A DNA stretch of 64,000 bases from JADMJV01 sp964649085 (GTDB taxonomy: Bacteria > Vulcanimicrobiota > Xenobia > Xenobiales > JADMJV01): positions 24,022 to 88,021 of the forward strand of contig CAZYPN010000028.1 in NCBI GenBank assembly GCA_964649085.1. Reading direction: 5' to 3'. The notes under the pieces are model-generated. The model was not told the DNA's origin. It saw only the letters and a program-made list of their open reading frames with translations, and searched no databases. The translations under genes were made by a program, and so were the position numbers. This document shows positions 9,401 through 16,601 of the stretch, piece by piece (within the stretch, counting starts at the first letter, position 1; the number at the start of each line of letters is the position of its first letter).

Positions 9401-9623
9401 CCACCTCGCGCTCCAGGTCGTGGACGGCCTCCAGGCGATGAAGAACCTTAATGGCCACCTGCTGGCCCGTGCTCAGCTGCACACCCGACCAGACCTGCCC
9501 GAACGTTCCCTCGCCTAATGGCCGATCCAGTCGATAGCCCGGCAACTCTGGGGGCTGAAGCCGGTCCAGCGAGGCTTCCCGGGCCTGCTGAAGGTCGACC
9601 TGCTGGAGGGTAGGCTCGTCCAA
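6453..9623 (-). CDS. Transmembrane Ser/Thr protein kinase with WD40-like sensor domain
   Basis: A 1056-residue Hanks-type kinase. The kinase domain (about residues 29-290) shows the G-loop LGEGTFGQVW, the VAIK lysine, HCDLKPANLL, DFG and a PPEQ motif. The catalytic loop has HCD instead of HRD, so it is a non-RD kinase and may not depend on activation-loop phosphorylation. One membrane segment follows (AIAVMALGLLSGAVFQVV, about residues 320-340). The remaining roughly 700 residues carry WD40/beta-propeller-like blades, clearest at the end (WQALSPDGRHMATAGGDG, GFSPDGRLLATQS, VRLWDVPTGLPVG). This architecture is common in Planctomycetes and other complex bacteria. The gene starts immediately after the stop of the acyl-CoA dehydrogenase gene, suggesting an operon. 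Ligand and substrates are unknown. Confidence 0.9.
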   Translation of the reverse strand: MDEPTLQQVDLQQAREASLDRLQPPELPGYRLDRPLGEGTFGQVWSGVQLSTGQQVAIKVLHRLEAVHDLEREVERLRQVSQHPHVVSLLDANLHQRPPFLVLPLLQGSLSQQAGPSPHQVVTWLEQAATALQYVHARGVLHCDLKPANLLLDDNSGLRVADFGQALLQQSDRDQRLGTLFFMPPEQAQVGVPTLPSVSWDIYALGATFYQLLTGRPPRCHPAFQEQLSGCSGSREVLKLYADQLPLQPLIPLSVLRPDLDADLAALIEHCLHSQPERRYADMGSLLDDLRRRQNHLPLRCRGSSPTYVAARFVRRHRGAVAIAVMALGLLSGAVFQVVQQRAEAVRQAERAQKQSSRLAYLLAVQSEGSRAVEHIAESLQHEGSPDYRAVALGLYLQVLPRSLGSLSFRGDFFDLELAGRPDQGIVDLQRGELLAQGINDQRLARVDWHQPRPQWLEVGGELDQARLAAGQVAILDGEAVHWTVQDPGEAEADWIAQCPLGKTLVLGEDDDHRQLLRFLGAVQGQLSLPGPTPRSSQFSPDGAYLAVQQSGDRAHLLGLHPPRKLWAGVAERLAFTPDSHELLVAHRDSLGIIDASTGRLLQKRSFSGRPLALAASADSILVASSHEKGGRVWQFSRTAPEVLEQLDLAAYPLALWADSELLAIGCSDGSLRTYGAQLQVPGGVLHCTDQIRWLGRSGQELLAFTSSDDSLAGEFWRWQLPSVDSLTVAAGSELRLLEQGVLALQDGQFQWRSWADSRAGWVQPLTIRQPQVCGQELLALQGDQILRFDRSDGRILEQWPVPQGFQALRPDGKAALVCEADGRGWKEVSLPEGKLLRAHPNALQALERPQYSQDGKVAVAREGAEIVVLFSTPPRQLALFARDVWLTPNGDRLWVTTEDQGFFTQPVSTMGDPDSVSYCANSDLVVWQALSPDGRHMATAGGDGRACLWPSQPPESAQVQPFKTMLHAQSLRWVGFSPDGRLLATQSVTGEVRLWDVPTGLPVGPPLPGNPGTPPCFAEGSLWTAVGHQVRRYRLEPVGLDSARPWLQEFFTAPH

Positions 9624-11276
9624 TCAGCACTCCAGCGCCAGCTGACGGCACAGTTCCAGGTAACGGCGCCGTGCCTGGCGGCTTTGCCCACGATTCAAAT
9701 AGCCTTGCTCGAGAAACCAGCCCCGGTCGGCTCGCAGCACTTCCAGACCGTAGAGCCCGGTGAGGGGGTGGTGGGGGGGGCAACTCTCCAGCAGAGCCCG
9801 TTCTACATAGGCCCGCGAGAAAGCCAGCGCGTGTACCTGGCATTCGGCCAGGGCCGTGAGCGGGTCGAGACCGCTGCGCAAGCGCCGGGCCAGGCGGCGG
9901 GCCAGGCTGAAACCCAGGCGCTGCTCGCGATGCTGCAAAGCCCGCAGCAGCACGGCCGGGTCGTCGATCGGGCCGCTCAGGCGGGCGGGCCAGGGCAGGG
10001 AGCGCAGCAACTGGCGACAGCCCCGCAGCTCTTTGAGCCGATTGCGAGCCACCAGAAAGCTCAGCACCGTGTTGTCCCCCTCGAAGGTGGTGAAAATGTC
10101 GCCATCGGCCTTCAGCGCGGGCAGGCCGCTTTCCCACAGATAGCCCCAGCCACCACAGCAGTCGCGGCAAAGCCTCAGGGTTTCCTGAAGTTCCCAGGTG
10201 CTGTAGGCCTTGAGGCCGGCCGCAAAGGTCTCGAGCTCGGCGCTTTGCTGGCGATACAGCTCGACAAAGCGAGCCACCCCGTGATGCAGGGCATGGGTGA
10301 TGGCCAGGCGGGGGAGGAGGCGAACCTGATGGCTTTGATACTCGATCAGCCGCACTTCGGGCTGGCCCGGTGGGCCGAATTGGCGGCGCTGGCGGGCATA
10401 GCCCAGAGCGGTGTTCAGGGCCCTCTGAGAGAGGTCGTGAGAAGCGGCCGACAGGCTCAGGCGACCGTCGACCAGATTGCTGACCATGGTAAAGAAGCGT
10501 TTCGTAGGGTTAGCGATGGGGCTGGTGTAGCTGCCGTCGGCCTGCACCTCGCCATAGCGGTTGAGCAAGTTTTCGCGGGGGATGCGCACCCGCTGGAAGC
10601 TGAGCCGGCCGTTGTCGACCCCGTTCAGGCCCAGTTTGCGGCCGCAGTCCTGAGCCTCGATGCCCTCCAGCAACTGCCCCTGCTCATCGCGCAGCGGCAC
10701 CACAAAGGCGTGCACGCCGTGGTTCTCCAGCTGGGCGAAAACGATGGCGAAGGCCGCGCTCAAAGCCCCTCCGATGTAGTCTTTGCGGGCCCCGGGGTGA
10801 GGGGTGTGGATTTCGAACTGCTGCGCTTCAGGAATATAGGTGGCTCGGGTTTCCAGACCGCGCACGTTGGAGCCGTGGTCGCTTTCGGTCATGGCGAAGC
10901 AGCCGAGCTGCGCGAAGTTCCAGGTGCGTTCCAGCCAGGGTTGGTGGCGCTGGCTACCCAGCCGCGCCAGGCAGCCCTGAATGAGGCCCACATGGATGCC
11001 GAACTTAACGAACAGCGAGCGGTCGAACTCGAGCAGCGCTCGCACCAACTGCAGCAGTTGTTCGGGGTCACCCCCCTGCTCGGGGGGCAATCCCAGCCGG
11101 CCCCAGCCGCGGGCCGCCAACTGGCGGCACCAGCCGTCTACGGCTCGGCGGTGCTCGAAGGTGCTCTCGCCCTGGTAAGGCTTCATTTCGGCCAGAAAGG
11201 CCCGGTAGGGGCAGCTCATCGGGAGGGGTTCGGCAAGCAGAGGATTCTGCCCCTCGAAAGCCAACGCCGCCAGCAT
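9624..11276 (-). CDS. Acyl-CoA dehydrogenase/oxidase-like flavoprotein
   Basis: A 550-residue FAD enzyme of the acyl-CoA dehydrogenase superfamily, close to acyl-CoA oxidases. FGIHVGLIQGCLARLGSQRH and CFAMTESDHGSNVRGLETRA form the N-terminal and middle domains that bind FAD and acyl-CoA. RQRRQFGPPG and CRDCCGGWGYLWESGLP belong to the C-terminal helical domain. It would catalyse the first alpha-beta oxidation step of an acyl-CoA. The start is uncertain. The outermost ATG overlaps the divergent M42 peptidase start in a shared GCATGC; an internal ATG at 11219 (MSCPYRAFLAEMKPY) leaves a 55-nt gap and may be the real start. It is the first gene of a kinase-containing minus-strand run. Confidence 0.83.
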   Translation of the reverse strand: MLAALAFEGQNPLLAEPLPMSCPYRAFLAEMKPYQGESTFEHRRAVDGWCRQLAARGWGRLGLPPEQGGDPEQLLQLVRALLEFDRSLFVKFGIHVGLIQGCLARLGSQRHQPWLERTWNFAQLGCFAMTESDHGSNVRGLETRATYIPEAQQFEIHTPHPGARKDYIGGALSAAFAIVFAQLENHGVHAFVVPLRDEQGQLLEGIEAQDCGRKLGLNGVDNGRLSFQRVRIPRENLLNRYGEVQADGSYTSPIANPTKRFFTMVSNLVDGRLSLSAASHDLSQRALNTALGYARQRRQFGPPGQPEVRLIEYQSHQVRLLPRLAITHALHHGVARFVELYRQQSAELETFAAGLKAYSTWELQETLRLCRDCCGGWGYLWESGLPALKADGDIFTTFEGDNTVLSFLVARNRLKELRGCRQLLRSLPWPARLSGPIDDPAVLLRALQHREQRLGFSLARRLARRLRSGLDPLTALAECQVHALAFSRAYVERALLESCPPHHPLTGLYGLEVLRADRGWFLEQGYLNRGQSRQARRRYLELCRQLALEC

Positions 11277-12330
11277 GCAAAAAGATCGACTTGATTACCT
11301 GAAACAACTGGTCGAGGCCCACGGGGCCCCCGGCTATGAAGAAAACGTGCAGAAGATTTTCCGCAGTCGCGTGGCCGACTGCTGCGACCGGGTCGACACC
11401 GACCTGCTGGGCTCGGTGTTGGCGGTGCGCAACGCGGCCGGAAACCCGCGCATTCTGCTCGACGGCCACAGCGACGAAATCGGTTTTTTGGTGCGCTACA
11501 TCGACGACAAGGGCTTTCTCTTTGTGGCCCCCTCGGGCGGCTGGGACGAAGAGGTGGTGGTCAGCCAGCGCGTGCTGGTGCACACCGCCAACGGCCCCAT
11601 TCCAGGGGTTTTCGGCAAAAAAGCCATCCACCTGATGGACGCCGACGAGCGCAAGAAGAAATCCGAGCTGCATAACCTGTGGATCGACATCGGCGCCAGC
11701 AGTGGCGACGAGGCCCGTGAGGTGGTGGAAATCGGCGACTCGGTCACCATGGACGCGCGCTTCACCCCGGTGCTGGGCGGCAAGGCCGTGGCCAAGTCGT
11801 TTGATAATCGCTCGGGCATTTTCTGCGTTTCGGAAACGCTGCGCAGCCTCAAGAAGGGCATCAAGGCATCGGTCTATGGGGTGGCCGCGGTGCAGGAAGA
11901 AATCGGCCTGCGCGGGGCCAAGGCCGCTACCTACGCGGTGGACCCGCTGATCGGCATTGCCATCGACGTCACCCACGCCCTGGACATCCCCGATGCCAAC
12001 AAGCGCAAAGCCGGCGACGTGAAGATCGGCGGCGGCCCCGTGATTGTGCGGGGTCCCAACATCAACCCCAAAGTCTTCCGGCGCCTGGTGGAAGTGGCCA
12101 AGAAAAAGAAGCTGCCCTATCAGGTGGCAGCCAGCGGCCAGGGCACCGGCACCGACGCCAACGTGATTCAACTGTCGCGGGGCGGCGTGGCCACAGGCTT
12201 GGTGTCGATCCCCCTGCGCTATATGCACAACCCCTGTGAGTTGTTGGCGCTGGACGACCTCGACAACACCGTGGCCCTGCTGACGGCCTTTATCGAGTCG
12301 GTCAAACCCGACGACGACTGGACGCCCTGA
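11275..12330 (+). CDS. M42 family metallo-aminopeptidase (FrvX-like)
   Basis: A 351-residue cytoplasmic peptidase of the M42 glutamyl aminopeptidase/TET family. The dinuclear-metal ligands are visible in order: His in DGHSDEIG, Asp in KSFDNRSG, the Glu pair in VQEEIGLRG, Asp in IDVTHA, and a final His in RYMHNPCELL. TGTDAN also fits the family. Length and order match the family, which usually forms self-compartmentalised dodecamers that trim peptides. The ATG shares a GCATGC with the possible start of the divergent acyl-CoA dehydrogenase gene. It ends 2 nt before the convergent TPR gene. Confidence 0.92.
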   Translation: MQKDRLDYLKQLVEAHGAPGYEENVQKIFRSRVADCCDRVDTDLLGSVLAVRNAAGNPRILLDGHSDEIGFLVRYIDDKGFLFVAPSGGWDEEVVVSQRVLVHTANGPIPGVFGKKAIHLMDADERKKKSELHNLWIDIGASSGDEAREVVEIGDSVTMDARFTPVLGGKAVAKSFDNRSGIFCVSETLRSLKKGIKASVYGVAAVQEEIGLRGAKAATYAVDPLIGIAIDVTHALDIPDANKRKAGDVKIGGGPVIVRGPNINPKVFRRLVEVAKKKKLPYQVAASGQGTGTDANVIQLSRGGVATGLVSIPLRYMHNPCELLALDDLDNTVALLTAFIESVKPDDDWTP

Positions 12331-12332
12331 CC

Positions 12333-14480
12333 TCAGGCCTTGGGCGCAGCGGGCTTGCGGGCCACCTGGCGACCCGAGGCCACGGTATAGGCAACGGTCT
12401 TTCCTTCACCCCCCCGATCGGGCAGGTCGCGGGGGGTGAGCTTGTTCTCCAGGTGGCGAATACCGCGGTGGGTATCGGGACAGACCCAGATCTCGCCCGA
12501 CTGTGCCTGGTCGAGCAGGCGGTCGATCAGTTCCCAGGGTTCGCCCACAATGCGGTAGCCCTTGTGATCGGTGGCCCCCATCAAACCATGGATGCAGGAA
12601 CCGGTAGCGATGCTGCAGGCCATGCCCAGGTTCAAATACTGCGTATTGTCGGCCTGTAGCTTATAAAAGGCCTCCTGACACGACTCGGCACAGCGCAGAC
12701 CCTGCACCGGGTCGCAGCTGGCGTCGAGGCCGAAGACGGCGATCACGCGGCTGCCGACGATCTGAATGACAATGCCGCGCTGGCGGCTGATGCACTGGGC
12801 CATGGCCTCGTAATAGCCTTCGAGCATGGCCGTGACCCGGTCGACCTCCTGGCTCCAGAGCCAACCGGTGGAGCGCAACTCGCAGCACACCAGCGAGAGA
12901 ATGGCCCGGGTGGTGTTGCGTTCAGCGGTGGGCGTGCCGCTGCTGCGCAGGGCCTTGGCCCACTCCGAACGGTCGACCTTGGAAAGCAGATCCAGCGCCC
13001 GCTTCTCGATGTCGTGGTGCTTCAGGTTGCGGGCCAGCTGAATGGCCTCTTGGAACTTGGCCACTGACTCGTCTTTATGACTGAGATCGAAGCAGCACTG
13101 GGCCCACTCCACCTGGGCCAGCACGGTGTAGAAACCGGGCTCCTGAGAGAGCTGTCGATAGCTGTCCTTGAGAAGCCGCAGCGCCTGCTCGCCCCTGCCT
13201 TCGTGGCGCAGCACGATGCCCTCGAACAGCTGACTGACGGCCTTCTCGTGAGGACGTCCCAGACGACCCGAGCGATCCTTGAGGTGATTCAGAGAGGAAC
13301 GAGCCTGAGCGATTTGCCCTTGCTCCAGATAGAGCTGCACCATCTGTTGCAGCGTGGAAATCATGCCTTGCTGATCGCCGAGCTTGGTCAGCAGCTGGCC
13401 CGACATCTTCAGGCATTGTTCGGCCCGGGGAAAGTTGCCCAGCAGGCGCTGAATACGACCTACATTGCGAAAGGCATGGCTCTGACTGCGCTCGTCTCCG
13501 TGCACCTGAGACAGCTGCAGGTCCTGTTCGTAAAACTCGGCGGCCTTTTCGTACTGCCCTTCGCTGAGCATAATATCGCCGACGCGCGCGTTGACTTCAG
13601 CTTCTTCAATGGGATAGCGACCCTTGCCGCACTGCAGTCGGGCTTCCTCGAAATAGAACAGAGCCTCGCGCAAATCATGAATGCCGTAGTAGGCCCGACC
13701 CAGCAGAATGCTGCAGCGCAAAATGCCGTGGGGCGAGTCGTGGCGCTGGTAGATGTCTACGGCTTCTTTGAAAAAGCGAATGGCGTCGGTGAACTCTTTG
13801 CGATCGCTGTGCATGGTGCCGCGTCCGCGCAAACTGCGCGCCATACCCAGAGGAAAAACGATGTGGCGGCAAACGGTATCGGCCTGAACATAGAGCTTCA
13901 GGGCTTCTTCGGCGCGTCCAGCTCGTTGGTGGGCGTGGGCCTGATCGTTGTAAATCTCAGCGGTGATCGTCAGGTCTTCCAGATGAGCCGGGCCTTTGAG
14001 CAGTCCCAGCGCCTCGTCGAAGCACTTGAGCGCTTCCTCGATCTGGCCCTGGGCCGAAAGAAAGCGCCCTCGCAACAACACCACCAGAGCTTCGAGACGT
14101 CCCTGCATGCGCGGGTCGTCGCTTTCGATCTTGAGGAGTTCTAGCCGGGAAAGGCCGGGACGGATCTCGCGCATCTCCAGGTGCATCAGCACTTCCAACA
14201 AACTCGCCAGCGACTCGACGTCTTTGAAGCGCCCGCGAGAACGAGCCCGAAGGTGGGCCAGAGTGTGCATCGCCCCTTTGGCATTGTGAAGCCAGACCCG
14301 CGCCCCCGCCAGCCAAATCAAGGTTTTGCAAATTTCTTCCTCGGTGGCCCCGGGCTGTCCCACCTTGCGCTCGAAGTAGCGTTGCGCCAGCTCCAGCGTG
14401 CGCAACTCAGAATCTTCGGCATCGATGATGTATCCGGGGATGGTCAGAAGGGGCCGACTGAGGTCTACCTTGCCGGACAT
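12333..14480 (-). CDS. TPR protein with degenerate class III adenylate cyclase-like domain
   Basis: A 715-residue soluble protein. About residues 30-510 are tetratricopeptide-type helical pairs, for example YNDQAHAHQRAGRAEEALKL, ARVGDIMLSEGQYEKAAEFY and AFRNVGRIQRLLGNFPRAEQ. A C-terminal domain (about residues 525-690) has the class III cyclase layout: LSLVCCELRSTG, IVGSRVIAVFGLD, GMACSIATGSCIHGLMG and YRIVGEPWELIDRLLDQA. Both metal-binding Asp positions look changed: the first reads CEL where FADIRG-like motifs carry Asp, and the second reads GS where active enzymes have GD. It is therefore probably a non-catalytic nucleotide-sensing or protein-binding domain. The partner is unknown. Similar multi-TPR/cyclase chains act as regulators in other bacteria. 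Confidence 0.82.
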   Translation of the reverse strand: MSGKVDLSRPLLTIPGYIIDAEDSELRTLELAQRYFERKVGQPGATEEEICKTLIWLAGARVWLHNAKGAMHTLAHLRARSRGRFKDVESLASLLEVLMHLEMREIRPGLSRLELLKIESDDPRMQGRLEALVVLLRGRFLSAQGQIEEALKCFDEALGLLKGPAHLEDLTITAEIYNDQAHAHQRAGRAEEALKLYVQADTVCRHIVFPLGMARSLRGRGTMHSDRKEFTDAIRFFKEAVDIYQRHDSPHGILRCSILLGRAYYGIHDLREALFYFEEARLQCGKGRYPIEEAEVNARVGDIMLSEGQYEKAAEFYEQDLQLSQVHGDERSQSHAFRNVGRIQRLLGNFPRAEQCLKMSGQLLTKLGDQQGMISTLQQMVQLYLEQGQIAQARSSLNHLKDRSGRLGRPHEKAVSQLFEGIVLRHEGRGEQALRLLKDSYRQLSQEPGFYTVLAQVEWAQCCFDLSHKDESVAKFQEAIQLARNLKHHDIEKRALDLLSKVDRSEWAKALRSSGTPTAERNTTRAILSLVCCELRSTGWLWSQEVDRVTAMLEGYYEAMAQCISRQRGIVIQIVGSRVIAVFGLDASCDPVQGLRCAESCQEAFYKLQADNTQYLNLGMACSIATGSCIHGLMGATDHKGYRIVGEPWELIDRLLDQAQSGEIWVCPDTHRGIRHLENKLTPRDLPDRGGEGKTVAYTVASGRQVARKPAAPKA

Positions 14481-14558
14481 GGCGCTCTACTTGGTCGGGG
14501 CCCTGGCGGGTCCTGCCTGGCAGAGGGAACTTTGGCGCGCGGGGCCAACACGATATTG

Positions 14559-15350
14559 ATGCGCAAGTGGTTGTTGGTCTTCTGGTTGGCCAGCCTGCCT
14601 TCGGGCTGGAGCCAGACCGTCCACGAGGTTCAGGAAGACCTGCGGAGCCGGGGCCAACACTGCCGTTCCGGCCTGAGCGACTCGTGGGGCGACCAGCAAG
14701 CGGGTCAGGACATACAGGCCATCCTCGAGGTGCTCGACCAGCTGCAGGGATCTGAAGGTCCCTGGGACCATTCCTTTGTGCACCAGCAGCGCCAGGCTCT
14801 GAACAGCGGCATCCGCCGCCTGCGCCTCAGCCTGTCGGCCAGTAGCGCCGCGCCCGGCTTGCAGGAGTGGCTGACGATGGTTCAGCCCCTGGAAACCCGC
14901 CTGGATGCGCTGGTGAAACGTTTTGACGGGCACCAGTTGTTAACCCGCGAGCAATGGCTGGGCACGTCCTGGCAGCGCGACCTGACCCTGCCCGAATTCG
15001 AGTCGCCCCAGGAACTGCGAAGGGCGGCGCGACACCTGCAACAAGATGCTCGCAATTTGCAGTATCCCTGGCTGTTTCCGGTAGGCGGCATCGGAGCCTA
15101 CGGCCCGCTGGGGCTGGGCTCGGGCGGCACCGGTTTGGGCCAGGAGATTCGCGAGTTTTTGCGCACCGTGCAGCGCTTTGACGACGCCTGCTCGCGGCCT
15201 TACCAGGACGTGAGCGAAACCCGACCGGCCTTTGAGAAAATGCTGCGGGCCTTCGACCGGGTCGACCCCACCCTGCGCTACCAGACCAGTTCCTTTCGCT
15301 CGGTGCAACAGTCGCTCGAGCGACTACAACGCTTTTACGACGCTTTGTGA
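14559..15350 (+). CDS. Exported helical protein of unknown function
   Basis: A 263-residue protein with an N-terminal signal sequence (MRKWLLVFWLASLPSGWS). The mature part is mostly helical, with many Leu/Gln/Arg heptad-like stretches and a short Gly-rich insertion (GGIGAYGPLGLGSGGTGLGQ, about residues 176-195). The ATG at 14559 was chosen over a much longer upstream frame because it begins the signal peptide. The stop overlaps the GTG start of the DUF2809-like membrane protein by 4 nt, so the two are coupled. I recognise no family. Confidence 0.6.
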   Translation: MRKWLLVFWLASLPSGWSQTVHEVQEDLRSRGQHCRSGLSDSWGDQQAGQDIQAILEVLDQLQGSEGPWDHSFVHQQRQALNSGIRRLRLSLSASSAAPGLQEWLTMVQPLETRLDALVKRFDGHQLLTREQWLGTSWQRDLTLPEFESPQELRRAARHLQQDARNLQYPWLFPVGGIGAYGPLGLGSGGTGLGQEIREFLRTVQRFDDACSRPYQDVSETRPAFEKMLRAFDRVDPTLRYQTSSFRSVQQSLERLQRFYDAL

Positions 15351-15700
15351 GGTGGCGCTACGCCAGGGCCGCAATGGCTCTGTTTCTGGTGGAGCTATCC
15401 ATCGCTCTATGGGTGCACGACCGCTTCGTGCGACCGTTCGTGGGCGACGTGCTGGTGGTGGTGCTGATCTACCTGGTGTTGCGAAGCTTTCTGCCAGTGG
15501 CTCCTCGGTCACTGGGCCTGGGAGTGCTGCTGTTCGCCTGCGCCGTTGAGTTCTTGCAGGCCGTCGACTATGTGGCGCTGTTGGGTGTGGAGCATATCTC
15601 CTGGCTGTCGGTGGCCCTGGGGCGCACCTTCAGCTGGAGCGATCTGCTGGCCTACGCGGCCGGTTACGCCTTAACCCGATTGGATAGGGAAGAGGCCTGA
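15347..15700 (+). CDS. DUF2809-like small integral membrane protein
   Basis: A 117-residue protein with about four membrane segments. It carries the DUF2809-type pattern HDRFVRPFVGDVLVVVLIYL, a middle hydrophobic stretch (LGLGVLLFACAVEFLQAVDY), and a C-terminal SDLLAYAAGYALTRLD. Start is GTG overlapping the upstream stop (GTGA); an ATG 27 nt further in (MALFLVELS) is an alternative. It is coupled to the exported protein before it. The family has no established function. Confidence 0.78.
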   Translation: MRWRYARAAMALFLVELSIALWVHDRFVRPFVGDVLVVVLIYLVLRSFLPVAPRSLGLGVLLFACAVEFLQAVDYVALLGVEHISWLSVALGRTFSWSDLLAYAAGYALTRLDREEA

Positions 15701-16229
15701 GACAGGGCCTCCGATTGTTTTTGATGGGATGAAGCACCGGCTTCTTGCTCTCGATGAGAGCGCCCGAGGGCGGACTGAAAGGTCCGAGGCTCCGCGGAGT
15801 TTTCCCAGAAGCTTCGCCAGGCAGACAGCGCCATTCGTCAGGGAACTGTGTTGTTCCATCAGCAGGCTTCCTAAACCGGAATTCATACTTCGTTACATCG
15901 CCACGACGGAAGAGACCGGTGAACCAGAAGGGTGGCCCACCCTCATCCTGGGTTGCTGGGCTATCGACCCGGAACTTCCCCTTAGAAACCCGAAAGACAG
16001 ACCGCGAAATGACAGTAGCAACGCGCGTTGCTCCACCGGCTCTGCCAGGCTGACCTTCACGCAGCGGAGTGAAGTCGGTCGTTACCCTACGCCATCCCTC
16101 CACCGGTCCAGTTCCGCCTCGCGACCCGGCAGCCCGAGGCTGCGCACAAGAGCTTGCCTCTGTCCTCAGACTTCGCATCGAGGGAAACGAGAGGCTGCCC
16201 CAGAAGATCTTAGAGTGGAACAGCGTCGC
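15701..16229 (+). other. 529-bp region without a credible gene, rich in short hairpins
   Basis: No open frame here on either strand looks protein-like. The region is dense in short inverted repeats: GCTCTC-GAT-GAGAGC (15747-15761), CGCC-CGAG-GGCG (15761-15772), CTCCGCGGAG (15790-15799), GGGTGGCCCACCC (15930-15942), a perfect 16-nt palindrome AGCAACGCGCGTTGCT (16017-16032), CTTCAC-8 nt-GTGAAG (16055-16074) and GCAGCC-CGA-GGCTGC (16129-16143). This could be a structured RNA on either strand, a decayed mobile element, or leftover DNA beside the broken nucleotidyltransferase. It does not match RNase P, tmRNA or 6S RNA signatures that I can recognise. The strand given is arbitrary. Confidence 0.45.
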
Positions 16230-16412
16230 ATGGCCAGGGTGGCAAGGATCTACCAAATGGGTAGCGAGCCCAAAGATCGACAAGCCTACCTGGCCCTATC
16301 GGAAGAAGACCGTATTGGAATCGTCGAGGATATAAGGCGCGAATACCACGGGTGGACAGATGAAACTCAACCCCGACTTCAAAGAGTTTATAGAGTGCTT
16401 AAACTCCAATGA
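16230..16412 (+). CDS. Small partner protein of a nucleotidyltransferase, antitoxin-like position
   Basis: A 60-residue acidic/basic helical protein beginning MARVARIYQMG and ending QRVYRVLKLQ. Small proteins with this look (a short start, an LSEEDRIGIVEDIRREY helix, and an RVYRVLKL tail) commonly sit directly before, and overlap, stand-alone MNT-type nucleotidyltransferase genes. Here it overlaps the downstream nucleotidyltransferase start by 53 nt, the arrangement I would expect. Whether the pair is a toxin-antitoxin system is not established for this subfamily. The downstream gene is broken, so this one may be drifting too, although its own frame is intact. Confidence 0.55.
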   Translation: MARVARIYQMGSEPKDRQAYLALSEEDRIGIVEDIRREYHGWTDETQPRLQRVYRVLKLQ

Positions 16413-16600
16413 AGTGCGCTATCTCGTCATCGGCGGGCATGCCGTAGCCTATCACGGTCGACCCGCTACACCAAAGATCTCGACATCTGGCTGGAATCTC
16501 GCCGACGTCGACGCGCTCGAGTAGAGCGCGAACTGCAGCTGGCCATAGGCGCCGACTTGCACCGTGCCCCCGGCTGCGCGGTTGTCCGAGGCCGACGGGC
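16360..16600 (+). pseudogene. Frameshifted, truncated MNT-type nucleotidyltransferase remnant
   Basis: Starting at ATG 16360 the frame reads MKLNPDFKEFIECLNSNEVR, then YLVIGGHAVAYHGRP, the N-terminus of a small nucleotidyltransferase with the GG helix-turn motif. After GRP the intact frame degrades, and the shifted frame gives YTKDLDIWLE, which is the expected RYTKDLDxWxE metal-binding motif. One C appears to be missing at about 16466-16472. Without the shift the frame ends at TAG 16522. After DIWLE the sequence loses family character, and it meets the convergent carbamoyltransferase gene. So this is a broken, 3'-truncated copy, not a functional enzyme. Confidence 0.7.
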
Positions 16601-16601
16601 C

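Noticed and set aside
16017..16032. Integron attC-type site
   Set aside because: The palindrome lacks the GTTRRRY core, and no integrase or cassette gene is nearby.
15630..16283. Long open frame on the minus strand across the hairpin-rich region
   Set aside because: The amino acid sequence has no family-like motif, and the region has many inverted repeats. Coding is not supported.
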